Assembly: GCA_037102815.1 (NCBI GenBank)
Contig: BTPP01000002.1
Span: 1,612,001-1,676,000, forward strand
Length of the DNA: 64,000 nt
From: Neurospora intermedia
Taxonomy: Eukaryota > Ascomycota > Sordariomycetes > Sordariales > Sordariaceae
Direction of reading: 5' to 3'
Shown here: positions 1 to 11,480 of the stretch, one piece after another
Numbering within the stretch: the first letter of the stretch is position 1
How the letters are laid out: every line of letters starts with the position of its first letter
Notes under the pieces: model-generated
The model's input: only the letters and a program-made list of their open reading frames with translations
Database searches by the model: none
Told to the model about the DNA's origin: nothing
Program-made: the position numbers and the translations under genes

Positions 1-2950
1 CTTGCATTCCTCTTCTTCTTTTGCTTCTTCCTGTTCTTCTTCATGATATATGGTCTCACTCGTAATGTCCCTGTGCGGAGCTTGGTGCTGATTCTCCCAA
101 AGATCACATGGAACTTTTCCCACAGCTGACGAAACATGAGTGGCATGTTGAATGACTCTCGCTGCGCAATCTTTTGCAGGCGCTGGGACCGGGTGCGAAA
201 GACGGTATCCGCGATGGAAGGCATGGTCTTTGCGATCTCGTCGAATTCGCGCTGAGAGATGGTGTTCTTGTCCAGGTAAGTTCTGGTTTGTTTCAGAGAT
301 GCGAAGAGTAACGTGATGCTTGTGATACTCTCGCTGATGGACGAGAGAAGCTGGTTATCGAGAAACACGATTGACATCCAGCGGGTTATCTTGGCCGGAA
401 GAGACAGGCCCATGATTCTGTGCACCTTGCGCCCGTAGGACTCGATCCGCTGCTGAAGCTTCCAGAGCTGAACTTGGAGGTAGCTCTTGTCGAAGTCCGA
501 AAGCTGGAGGTATTCGACCGCCATGCGCTGGGAGTGCTGGAGTTCGGCCAACACGGAGCTACAAAAGTCTTGCAAGGCGGATAGCAGCTCCTGGGTGGTG
601 GAGCGAGCGTTGAGCTGGGTGACGCTGACTGCTGCCTCTCCAGGCATGCTGGACAACGCGTTGTTTCTGATCTTTTCCATGTGTGCCTTCACCTCTGCAT
701 CACGGCCAGACCACCGCTTTTTCTCCTCGTCCCAGCGGCTCTTGGTTCGCACGCCGACTAGCTCCTCGTCAACGAGATGGCCCAGGTACTCAGCCACCAT
801 CCCATATCCAGCGGCCCTGAACGCTCGCACTGCCAAGTGCAGCCATTTACCCTTGGAAAACCCAAAAGTTTCGTACCAATCCTGTTTCCTCAGTTCTGCG
901 TCGTGCGGGACGGCAAAAGAAGGTCTTCCGGCGGTGGTGAATCTCAGGGCCCTGTGGCCGTAGATCGGAACGTTGGCGTCCCAGAAGCTCTGCTGGAATA
1001 ATCGGTGGACGTCCTTGAGCTGGATAAGGGTTCCGACGCGTGCTGTGGGCAGGACAGCATCACGGAGGTAGTCTGCCCTGTTTTCATGGTCTTTGTGGTC
1101 GGGTGGGTCGGGCCACTGCCAGAGGCAGATGTCAATGGGCCATGTGCGGTAGGGATAGAATCTGGCGATGTCGGTTTTGTGAGGTGGTTTGAGGGTGCCG
1201 CCCCATAGCTGTGGTTATGATTATCATCATGTCAGCATTGTTGTGATTGTGGGATTATTGTCTGAGTTGGTGAAGTGACTAGACTAATGGTCACGATGGG
1301 TGTGATAATGCTTACCTGGTTCTCAAATGCAAATCCAATCTCAGCTTTTCCCTCATTAGCCCAGAAGGGATCGTCCCATGCTCGACGAACTTCTGGGTTT
1401 ACAGTGTCTGCGACGTGGCCATACATGGCAAAATGAGCGGCATGCTATGTTTATCAACGACGGACGGCGGTTCCTGAGTCAGCTACAACATGGCAGGCTC
1501 ATAGAAGGTAACGGGATAAAATAGAACATACAGCTAGTTCGTGAAGAATGACAGTTGCAATCACTAGTGAACAGTTTTGCTTTTCGACAGTGGTGTACTG
1601 CGGGACAAGCAGAGGCCACATGATCTCGGCTGCAATCACGACTTCCAGACGAAAATTGACAGCGTCATTTCGATGGTATGGCTGCGTCTCACCGGTCATG
1701 TCGTCTCGGCCCGGTCCTTGTCCAGCCACGAATTGACGGTTCGATTTGATGCTAAGGCTTATTCTTTCCTGGATATAGCTGAGGGCGAGGTTGGCTCTCA
1801 TGTGCGTGCCCTGCTTTGCGAACCAGTCCTTGGGCTCATTGGGGTCAATGTAGATGAGCTTTTTGTCCTTGTGTTTGCTGCTCTTGCGGTGAGTTGGGAC
1901 TTCAATTCCGCAGAGAGAGTCCAAGCATGCTCGCCAGAAGGGATGGTCCATCTGTAAAACCCGGGTGACGAGCTGGAGGGCTGGCTGGAGGGCTGTCCAC
2001 AGTTCTTCGTCGTTCTGTGAAAGATGTCAACTAAGTATTCATGGTTGATAACGAGCAGAATGGAGGTTGACGACGGGGATATGGTTCATGTGCCAGCAAC
2101 AACGTACCACAGAGTATTCACCTGTTTTTCCGCAAAGATTGTATCTCGGCCGGCCGCCCTCGTCCATATTGAGCCATTTTTGGTCTCTGACAAGTAAACT
2201 ATAGACAAGTCAGCTCTGCTAGTAGTGTCAACCGAGAAGTTAGGAGGTGGTGCGTACTCGTGAAGGTTCCCACTGAGGTTGCTCTCTTGAGGCTCAAAGT
2301 CCGGATGCAAAGGCTCGGCTTTCCAATCGATTCTCTAAACCGGTGGATGTCAGCTTTTCTAGTCTTTTTAACTTTAGTACCGGGTAGGATGACCAAATCT
2401 GGTGCAAGAATACCTCTTTAGTCGTGAACCCATAGAACAAGGCCCTTTGATAGTCCTCATCATCAGCATAGACCTCCTCTTCTCCAAATTTGCTCTTGAA
2501 CAGAGCAATGTTGGTATGCGAGTACGATGCCGGATCCTGATCCAGATTCTGGAATTCGTGCTCGAAGGCTTCCGCTATAGGGGACATGCGTGACCGGCCG
2601 TGTCGAGGACCACGGAAGTCATCATCGGGAAAAACTCCATATCGCAGGGCATATCTGGTGGGGTTCTGCGCTCTGTCCTCGGGCAGGAGAGCTGGCCGCA
2701 GCCGAGACGTCGCATCACCCTTGATGACGGCCGTTGCACCGTCCTGCGGGACTACTTCTTCTGGGGGAAGTGTGACGCCCTCGCGGGGCCAGTTGGGACG
2801 GGTCCATCGTGGGACAAGAAAGGGGGCATCTGGATCCTGCGTTGCCTCAAGGACTGTGTCATAGGTGTTCTTCTTGATGGTATTGATAGTTGATGTGAAT
2901 GATTCCCACTTCCAGTCACGAATGTCGTCGTCGGACTCGTCGGCGTTCAT
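1..2950 (-). CDS. HELAH-motif metallopeptidase-like protein (3' truncated by window edge)
   Basis: Six exons can be joined with consistent phase: 2950-2414, 2334-2258, 2198-2108, 2014-1532, 1444-1316 and 1208 to beyond position 1, giving at least 841 residues. The start is the ATG at 2950 (MNADESDDDIRDW). The zinc-protease signature HELAH spans residues 393-397 and is split by the intron at 1445-1531, so it appears only after splicing. About 30 residues downstream, WANEGKAEIGF offers a glutamate that could be the third zinc ligand, as in gluzincins. The acidic N-terminus has no signal peptide, and the visible end is very lysine-rich (around positions 1-60), so a cytoplasmic or nuclear protein is likely. 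I do not recognise a named family; substrate and activity are unknown, and a non-catalytic metalloprotease-fold protein is possible. It faces the S41 peptidase gene across 1.7 kb. Confidence 0.8.
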
Positions 2951-3268
2951 GTTTGCGTAATCTGATGGTAGCAATGGCAAGGAGAGAGAAGGACATGATG
3001 GTGAGCAAACGAAAGACGTATATTGAGTATATCATGTACATAACAAGTAAGCTTTCGACACAAAGAGGTTGTTCCAGCGTGGTGAAGAGGGCCATTCCTT
3101 TCCTTGTTCGATTCCGCTTCCGGCACCCTTTAAGAAACGAGCCATGAATGAAGACAATGGTGAGAGAGACTCAACGCATCTGGATCTATATGTTATCCTT
3201 GTATCCATCATCTTTCGAAACGTGATCTTGAGTTCGGGACACAAAGATGCGAAGGAGAGGAAAAGAGA

Positions 3269-3288
3269 AGAGAGAGAGAGAGAGAGAG
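3269..3288. repeat. (AG)n microsatellite
   Basis: Ten uninterrupted AG dinucleotides inside a purine-rich tract in the 5' region of the HELAH gene. Confidence 0.9.
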
Positions 3289-4527
3289 GTACGTACCTCC
3301 CCATGTTGTCGTTGAATGTGGAGCCAGCCTAGCATCTGTCGCTGCCAAGCTTGGTACGGTAGTGTAGCCCAGGGGAGCTGTCAGCTGTCAGGTACCGTCA
3401 TGCCCTGTATAGTTCATGCACGCACTGTACTACGCATCGAGCTGCTGTAGCGGCGGGTACCTTTCGCTCCCGTCAGAATTAAGCGCACCGCACCCAGGCC
3501 CACCACAGATTTCATGATCAAAAAAACTCGGCCATTGTTTCACCCAAGAACTTGGTTCTCCTCACTGCAAATTCATGAGCAGTCCATGCTCCTTCTAGAC
3601 CTATACGCTGTCTCAAACTTCGGGTATGCGTCCCTGAAGTGATCGCCTTTTCATCAACGTTGCCACGAGTCGTGATGTTCGCCAAGGGCGCGGCAAAACG
3701 TGGTAAACTGGTTGTCGGCGTGCACATAATTCTGACGTCCACGACTAGTGCTACTGTTCTGTTAGTGTTAGTGGAGCTTTTCGTGAAGCTGTTATTCACC
3801 ACCAGGATCTCCTAACAGTTGATACGGCAACGCTCGAGAACCACGCATCAACATGACATGCCTTTGCCGTCTGTGCAATGGATAACACACGGCGGCATGT
3901 ATAGAGGTTAATAAAAATTGATGGATCCAATATCATCTCTGCGACCTTCCGGATTAACGTGCTCTCGTATTGGTCTTTTCCCAAGGTTCCCAGGGTCGGC
4001 ATCCCGCTCTCTGCATCGACTGACCATGGTCCATCTCTGGATTTTCCCGCTAACAGATGCAACTCCACCTTCCGCAACGAGAAGGTGACTCTGGTGTCCC
4101 CCTGTCTTCAAGCCTCTTCCTTTTCTCTCTCACCGTCCGAGTTCCGATTCCTCTTCAACTTCCCGGGAGCTAGGCATCATGGCCGGGACTGCCAGGCACA
4201 AGTCCTCGAAATGGTTCGTAGTTGACGGATTCTATCCTGGCTCGCCGGCCTCGAGCAGGGAAACCTTCACTATTGCGTGATAATGACAACTGATAAGTGA
4301 GAGAGAGAATGCGGTTTACACCTTATTCTCCTTCAAACCGGATTTATCTGAACACCGGACTAGGCTCAACATAGTCTAGTACATGGGCTGTCGATTGGGC
4401 ATGGCAGACTTGCCAGCCGTTCTGAATGGTTTCTTCAGCTTCCCGGCCCCGCTGGCCGTCTTGCATGCAGCTGCTTCCCGGATCTGCTAGACCGCAAGGG
4501 GAATGTGCAAGATAAATCCAGTTTGCA

Positions 4528-4535
4528 TATATAAG
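4528..4535 (+). promoter_or_regulatory. TATA-like box of the S41 peptidase gene
   Basis: TATATAAG lies 107 bp upstream of the ATG at 4642, a plausible core promoter distance for a fungal gene. No transcription start is known. Confidence 0.45.
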
Positions 4536-4641
4536 AGGTGGTAGATGGCAAAGTATAAGAGAGTCATGATGCCTTCAGAGGGGGAGGTTTGGTTCTTGGG
4601 TCTCTTGTTTACGCGCCGTCAAGCCTTTTCCAAGTATCGAT

Positions 4642-7006
4642 ATGCGTGGGCACTTCTGGGCCGTCCCGGCCGTACTGGTCGCCGTCATTAACTCGGCCGC
4701 TTCTAAGCCAGTCATCACCACAACGGCCAGTCCAACTGTCCCTACCAGTGAGCCGTGTGCCATTGTGAGCAGCTCATGGGCTTCCCAGAAGGCTGCCAAC
4801 CCATCAGGTGAGTTGTAATAATGTTGACAGACGATATTCGAGAACGTAAGCTGACAGACATCAAGCTACCCCGACTGTGGCAGCAGCTCTTGCTTACGAG
4901 TGTCTTAACTCGATCCCTCTTGGGAAAGATGCCGCCATCGAGCTTGTGGATGCGATCAGGCCCTACGTCGACTGGCAAAGTGACTCGGCCTACAAGGCCA
5001 AGCCGCCCAAGGAGTACCCCTACCCGGCTTACGACGTCTTTGGCGCTCTTGACAACGTCAAGGCCAAGCTGCAGGCGGACAAGTACGCCAACGAGTACCA
5101 GTTCCAACAAGAGCTGTACACCACCGTCTTCGGTCCTGGCCACGATGGTCACTTTGTCTTCTATCCGGACGCCCTGACGAGGGTCTTCGAGTGGCGCCGC
5201 CAGCGCTCCTTGGTGTCCATCAGCGAGGACGGCAAGTCCCTGCCCGTTATCAAGGTGTACGAGGACGTCCTCGCCAACCCCAAGAACGCTTCCGTGGTCA
5301 AGCTGATCAACGGCATCGACGCCGCCACCTATCTGGCCAAGACCATCGACGTCGCCGGCATCAGCCAGGACCCCGACGCCAACTACAACACCATGTTCTA
5401 CCAGAAAGCCACCTTTGCCAGCAGCAAATCTACCGGCTTCTTCGCCAACGGCGGCCGTATCCGGTACATCTACCAGGGCGCCAACACCACCCTGACCTTC
5501 GCCAATGGCACCAGTGTGACTCTCGAGAACCAGGCCGCCGTCAAGGCTGACATGACGAACGTCACCTCGGGCGCAGCCTACTACGCCAAGTTCTGCAACC
5601 CCCACGGCGCGACCCTCAACAGCTCCGCCGAGACCACCGAGGACGGTCCCGCAGAGAACGTCCCCGGCTACCCCAAGCCAGTCATCATTACCTCTGACGC
5701 CGTCGTATCCGGCTACTTCCTCGAGGGCGCCGGATACGAAGACGTAGCCGTCATCGCCCTGCTCGCCTTCTCCTCCGACTCCATCGCCGAGTTCCAAGCC
5801 GTCGTGCAGGATTTCATCGCCGAAGCCGTTGCCGCCAACAAAACAAAACTGATCGTCGACTTCCAGAATAACGGCGGCGGCTACATCCTCCTCGGTTACG
5901 ACTTCTTCCGCCAGTTATTCCCCTCCATCGTCCAGGACGGGTTTTCGCGGTGGAAGGAAACCGACTCGTACAACGCCATGGCCCAAATCGTCAGCGACCG
6001 CGTCTCCGGGGTGAACCCGTACACCACCCCCGACGACGAGCTGGTAGAGGACTACGAGTCCTGGTTCAACTACCGCTACGACCTCAACCTGACCAACCAA
6101 CCCTTCCGCTCCTTCGACGCCAAGTTCGCCCCCCACGTCTACCAGGGAACCAAGTACACCAACCTCATGCGCTGGAACCTCAACGACAACCTGACCACCA
6201 CCAACGAGACCTACGGGATGGGCATCGAAATCACCGGCTACGGCGCTCTCAACCCCAGCGTCGTCAAGCAGCCCTTCGACGCAGCCAACATCGTCATCCT
6301 TTACGACGGCGCGTGCGCCTCCACCTGCACGCTGGCCTCGGAAATGTTGCGGATCCAAGGCGGCGTCCAATCCATCGCCATGGGCGGCCGTCCCAACCAC
6401 AACCGCATCCAAGGCGTCGGCGGCGTCAAGGGCGCCCAAGTCCTGCAGTACCGCAACATCTACTCATCCGTGCAAAAATACCTGCCCCTCGCCAAGACCG
6501 AGTCCCAGAAGAAGGCGCTCTCCAAGTTCAGTATGCTCCCCATCAACCGCAGCGCCGCAGCCGCCGTCAACGTGCGCGACCAGATCCTGCGCGATAACGT
6601 CAACGACGGCACCCCTGCCCAGTTCGTGGTGGAGGAGGCCGATTGTCGCTTGTTTTGGACGCTGGACATGGTCAAGGATGTGAGCGCCGTGTGGAAGCGG
6701 GCGGCGGATGTGGCCTTTAACAAGGGCAAGTGTAATGTGGGTGCGATCAAGAAGTCGGGTAAGGGTAAGGGTAGTAAGGGACCTCAGCCTGGTCATGTAG
6801 TCGGTACTGCCCTTGCTGCTGCTGGTAGACCCGGTGCGGGCAAGGGTAATGGGGATGGAGGTAAGAGACTGTCGGAGATTGTGAGAGAGGAGGAGGAGGA
6901 GAAGAAGGCCAAATTTGGTATTTCGAGGTTTGGTGGAGACGGAGGCAAGACGCAGCAGCAGATTGAGGATTGGGAGGCTGTTTATCGGTTGGAGGTTATT
7001 CCTTGA
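4642..7006 (+). CDS. Secreted peptidase S41-family (CPAF/UstP-like) protein
   Basis: Two exons, 4642-4807 and 4866-7006 (58-bp intron, GTGAGT donor), encode 768 residues. The start at MRGHFWAVPAVL gives a typical signal peptide, so the protein should be secreted or lumenal. The C-terminal half carries the S41 tail-specific-protease core: a FQNNGGG strand near residue 395 and DGACASTCTLASE with the probable nucleophilic serine near residue 541. Fungal S41 proteins of this CPAF-like type include UstP of ustiloxin RiPP clusters, but no RiPP precursor or DUF3328 gene is seen nearby. After the domain, from about residue 690, there is an unusual Lys/Gly-rich and then Glu/Lys-rich tail. Catalytic competence is inferred; other fungal members may be pseudoenzymes. 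Confidence 0.85.
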
Positions 7007-7846
7007 ACGGGGTAACATGTTTTGAATACGAAGTGTGGGAAAGGAAAGGAAGGGTGGTGGTATTGTATTGCAGGAAGATGGGAGTACTTGTTTTGTATAA
7101 AGCGAATTGCGTACATAACTGAATGATACCCAAAGATAAACGAATAGCGTGTTCTATGCAAGCTTGCCCGTTGTTGTCAAGTGTAAACAAACAATGAAGT
7201 AGCACAATGTATCACTAGATACTATGAGAAACGAGAAATGCTGCTTCACCACACCGCACTTGCGCTGCCATACATTATTCATGAGGGTCTGAACATATGG
7301 GACCGCCAATGCTGAAGATGCGATGTTGCAACTGTCGAGATCTGCTCGTTTTGACTTGTTGTGTTGGTCACGTGACGTATTCAGCGCGGCTCTATGCCTC
7401 CAGATATGACAGAAGAGTTCAATTTCAAGCAGCAAAACTAAGCACATTGCACAAATACACATGAGCTGTTGTAATCAAATGTGACTTTTTAAGTCGTCTA
7501 TCATCTAGAATGTCATGCATCTCTTTCGTTATATCCACGTTGGGTATCCTCCTTTTTTCCCCTCCATACGGGCACACACCATGAAGACATTAGGATAAAC
7601 AGGACCGTCTCGGGGGTCTCCAGTCCCCAAGCGTTCCGAATCCTTGCCTCCCGGCCACCCAGTAGAACGATACGCTGCGACGGTTGTCTCTCAAGAGAAA
7701 TTATGATCTAAAAGCTCATAACACCAAAGTAGACGCAAAACCCACGATGCCTGACCATGCAAACCGGACCCAGAAAAAGCAACTTTTGATCTCCATTGAC
7801 AAAGTGAAATCAGTCTTGAACGCACCACCCATCAGCAACGAGTTAT
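7007..7846. other. Convergent intergenic region (3' ends of S41 gene and EF-3)
   Basis: The two flanking genes converge here, so this should be 3' UTR and terminator sequence of both. No supported ORF; the frames at 7154-7462 and 7684-7914 look random. Confidence 0.6.
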
Positions 7847-10800
7847 TTAGAAGTCGTCCTCGTCAGAGAAGACCTATTGAAAATAAGTTAGTGAACCTGC
7901 TGACAAAACAATAAGGGAGTGTGGATTATTAAACGTACCTCCTCACCACGCTTGCGGCGGGCCATGCGCTCCTTCTTCTTCTTGCGGAGCTCGGCAGAAG
8001 AAAGCTTAGCCTTCTTCTTGGTGGAGACGATCTTGTTGCCCATGGCATCGAACTTCTCCTCCTCCTCACCATCGTCCTCCTTGAGACGAGGACCAGAGCC
8101 CTGGCCCTGGACCCAGTTGTGGCCGGAAGGAGTCATCTTGCCGTCCATGACAGCCCAGACTTCCTCAGTCAAGTCCTTGGTGAACTCGGCAGAGTGGGTA
8201 ATGATGATGACACCACCCTCGAACTTCTTGAGGGCCTTGGAAAGGGCACCAAGAGAGTCACGGTCGAGATAGTTGGTAGGCTCGTCAAGGACGATCAAGT
8301 GAGGACGCTGCCAAGAGCAGGCGGCAAGGACGACCTTGACACGCTGACCACCGGAGAGACCGCGCATGCGGGAGTGGGAAACAAGCTCGGCATCGAGACC
8401 GAAGTTGGCGCAGTGGGACTCGATCTCCTTGCGGACAAGGGGACGGAACTGACCGGAAGCGAGGGCCTCCTTCATATCGACATCGGCAACCATCTTCTGG
8501 TGAGAAGCGAGAAGCTCGTTACGGGGCAACCAAGCGTTGTCAGCGGTCATCATGGGGACCCAGCGCTCGTTCTTCATGCCAATGTTCTCGCCGAGGGCGA
8601 AAGAGCACTCGTACTCGTAGGAGTTCTTGAACTTTCTACGGCTGTGAATGCCAATGACACGACGGGCAGTGCCCTCGATCTTGAAGACCTTGTTCATGGC
8701 CTCCTCATCGGCCTCGGTGATGATCTTGTTGGCACGATCCATGGTCTCACGATCCTCACCAGTCTGGAAACGCCACTGGATGTACTCGGAGGGAGTCTTG
8801 TCGAGGTGGTTATCGATGTGGGCGAAAGCGTGCTGCTTAATGTAGGCGATACGGATGTTCTCGTGCTGGTAGATCTCACCCTGGGTAGGGATGAGCTCAC
8901 CAGTGAGGACGTTGATGAGGGTGGACTTGCCGGCACCGTTGGGGCCAATGACGGCAATACGGGAGCCGAGCGAGCACTGGAAGGAGATGTCGGAGATCTG
9001 GGGCTTGGCGGTACCAGGGTACTGGAAGGACATCTTGGTGGCACGGAGAATGGCCTTGGCCTTGGTCTTGACACCCTCGAGGAAACCGGGCTCGGGGAAG
9101 GAGAACTCCATCTCGGAGGCACCGAGCTCGTAGTAGGACTTGGCAGTGGGGACACGAGCGACGAAGTCCTTGAGGTTACCACGGTAACGCTTAAGCTTGA
9201 AACGCTCGTAGTGGATAATGTGCTGGCAGACGTTGTCGAGGAAGCCAGAGTCGTGGGAGACGATGATGGAAGTGCAAGGAGAGCTCTTGAGGTAATCCTC
9301 GAGCCACTTAACGTTCTTGACATCCAAATGGTTAGTGGGCTCGTCGAGGAGAAGAATATCGGGAGCCTCGAAGACGGCACGGCACAGGGCGAGCTTCATC
9401 TTCCAACCACCGGAAAGAGCAGAGATGTCGTTCTTGATCATGTCAGGGCTGAAGCCGAACTCGGCGAGCTTGGCCTCGACGTCCTCGCGGGAGGTCTCGA
9501 CACCAGCCTCCTTGAGCTTCTTCATGGTCCAGTCAATGGTGGTCATCTCAGTATCCTCGGAGTCAAGGTCGTGCTCAACGAAGACGGTCTTGACCTCGGA
9601 CTGCTTGGGGAAACCCTCGACCTGCTCGTTGTTGATAGCGCGCATGAGGGTGGACTTGCCGGAACCGTTGGGACCGCAAAGACCGTAGCGCTGGCCACGC
9701 TTGAGACGAAGGTGGGTCTGGTTGAGAAGAATCTTGGCACCGTAGGCGAGAGAGAAGGTGCAGTTGCAGAGATCCTCACCCTCCTCATCGTCAGCCTCAG
9801 CCTCATCGGCCTCAGCGGCACCGGGGGTGGCCTTCTTGCGGAGGGCATCAGTGACAGCCTCGGACTCAGCGTCACCAACGATGACGGTGAGGTAGGGCTT
9901 GACGGCCTCAGCCCAGATAGAGGACTCAGTGGCCTTCTCAGAAACGAGCTGACCAGCAACGGCGGCAATGTACTCGACGATGGCGGCGGACTTCTCGAAA
10001 GCAGAGGCGTACTTGCTGCCGAGAACCTCCTTGAGGTGGCCAAGGACGATGTTGATGTCACCGGGGTTCTGAGCCTCGGGGATCTTGCCGTCAACAACGT
10101 TGCCGACACGGACGAGGGTGTCGAGAGCCTGCTTGGTCTTCTCACGGGCCTCGGGATCAGCGAGGTTGTCGTAGTTCTTCTGGAGAGCGGGCATCATCTT
10201 GGGCAAGAAAGGAGCAACAATGTTGGGGTCGTCGACGAGCTTGCACATGTTGTCGACAATGACAGCGGCCTTACGCTTGATGGCGGTGTCGCGCTCGTTG
10301 AGACCACGATCAAGGAGAGGAACCATGAGGGCAAGAGTGGGCTCAGTGACCTCAGTGACGAAGGTGGTGGCACCGAGCAAGTGAACGGTCTCGGGGACGT
10401 TCTCGGGCTTGGCGATACACTTGATCAACTCAGGAATGAAGCGCTCGATATCACGGTTGACAATAAGCTGGCAGAGCTTCTCCATGGTCTGGTAGGCACG
10501 CTCCTTGACCTCCTTCTTGGTATCCCACATGGCCTCAGAGATGACGGGGATGAGGTCGGGGACGAGGAGACCGAGCTGGACGGGGGCGGTGCGGATGAGG
10601 GTGTCAATGAAGTCAAGGGCGGTCATCTTCTCGGGCCACTTCTGGGCGTTGCGGATGGTGTCGATGAGGGGGTTGAGGGTGGCCTTGACAGCGTTGGGGT
10701 TGATGGCCTCGGCGATGGCAAGAGCGGCAGCAATGGCGGCGTTCTTGACAGCGGTGATCTTGTCACCAGCGGCAGTGAAGACGCTGGGGAGGAGGGCGAC

Positions 10801-11480
10801 CAGGTAGGGCTCAACATGGGCGGAAACCTCGCTGTGCTGAGCGATGGCCTGGATGGCAGAAAGAGCCTTCTCGCGAGCGGTGGCATCCTTCTTGTTGGCG
10901 AGCTGCTTCTTGAGCGCCTCGACAGTCCTATTGGTCATTCACATGTTAGCACAGCGTTCTCCAAATTTTTGGTGTCTGTGTTTGTGCGTAGTAGGGGGAT
11001 TGCCCAACTGGGACACAGGTGCCTGCAGCAATGCAAAATGCTCATTCGATGGATCCGACCCCCAACAAGAAGAGTCGGGACCTCAAATTTGACACCGTCC
11101 TGCTAAGACCACCATATTGGTGACCGATCCTTCGGAGAGGCATTTGTGGTCCATGTCCTTCAGTACGCCCCCACTCCACTTTTGGCGGGGTAGGTACGCT
11201 TCGACCGCCAACTGCGATGCTCGATTTTTTTTCCCAGCGCCAAGGCAGACAGACGCCAGGGGACGGCAGTGGAGCGGCTAATGCGACCCAGCAAAAATGA
11301 AAATTGTGATGTGAGGAAGTCTTACTTGACGGGGGTATCAAGGTCCTGAGTGCGACCGTTGATGAAAGAGGCAACCTCGATGGAAGCCTGCTTGACGGCA
11401 TCGGCCTCGTTGGCGATGGTGAGCTTCTGCATGAGCTCATCAAGAACCTTGAGGCTCTGGGCGTTCTCCTTGGCGGACAT
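7847..11480 (-). CDS. tef3: Translation elongation factor 3 (EF-3)
   Basis: Fungus-specific ribosomal ATPase that promotes E-site tRNA release during elongation. Exons 11480-11326, 10927-7939 and a 27-nt last exon 7873-7847 join in phase to 1056 residues, close to the roughly 1040-1055 usual for EF-3. Order: N-terminal HEAT repeats (to about residue 330); first ABC domain with Walker [10 protein letters not shown], signature LSGGWKMKL and Walker [12 protein letters not shown]; second ABC domain with [18 protein letters not shown] and [12 protein letters not shown], interrupted by a chromodomain-like insertion; then a lysine/arginine-rich tail ending in acidic FSDEDDF. Codon bias is extreme (mostly C- or G-ending), as expected for a very highly expressed gene. 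The 398-bp first intron just after codon 51 may hold regulatory sequence. The antisense strand is open for 995 codons, an artefact of this bias. Confidence 0.97.

Larger units (their letters stand above)
2951..4641. other. Divergent intergenic region between two peptidase-like genes
   Basis: No supported gene. It holds the upstream regions of both flanking genes. Open frames here (for example 3959-4225) have no recognisable protein character. A (GA)n microsatellite sits at 3269-3288 and a TATA-like box at 4528-4535. Confidence 0.6.

Noticed and set aside
3090-3130. A tRNA-like TTCGATTCC box
   Set aside because: The flanking bases do not pair as a T-stem, and there is no A box or acceptor stem at the right distance.
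4742-5797. A 351-codon minus-strand frame
   Set aside because: Antisense to the S41 peptidase exon, with no domain and a composition typical of an antisense frame.
8119-11106. A 995-codon open frame on the plus strand
   Set aside because: It is exactly antisense to EF-3. The Gly/Leu/Val/Asp-rich product is what strong C/G-ending codon bias produces on the opposite strand; it has no domain.
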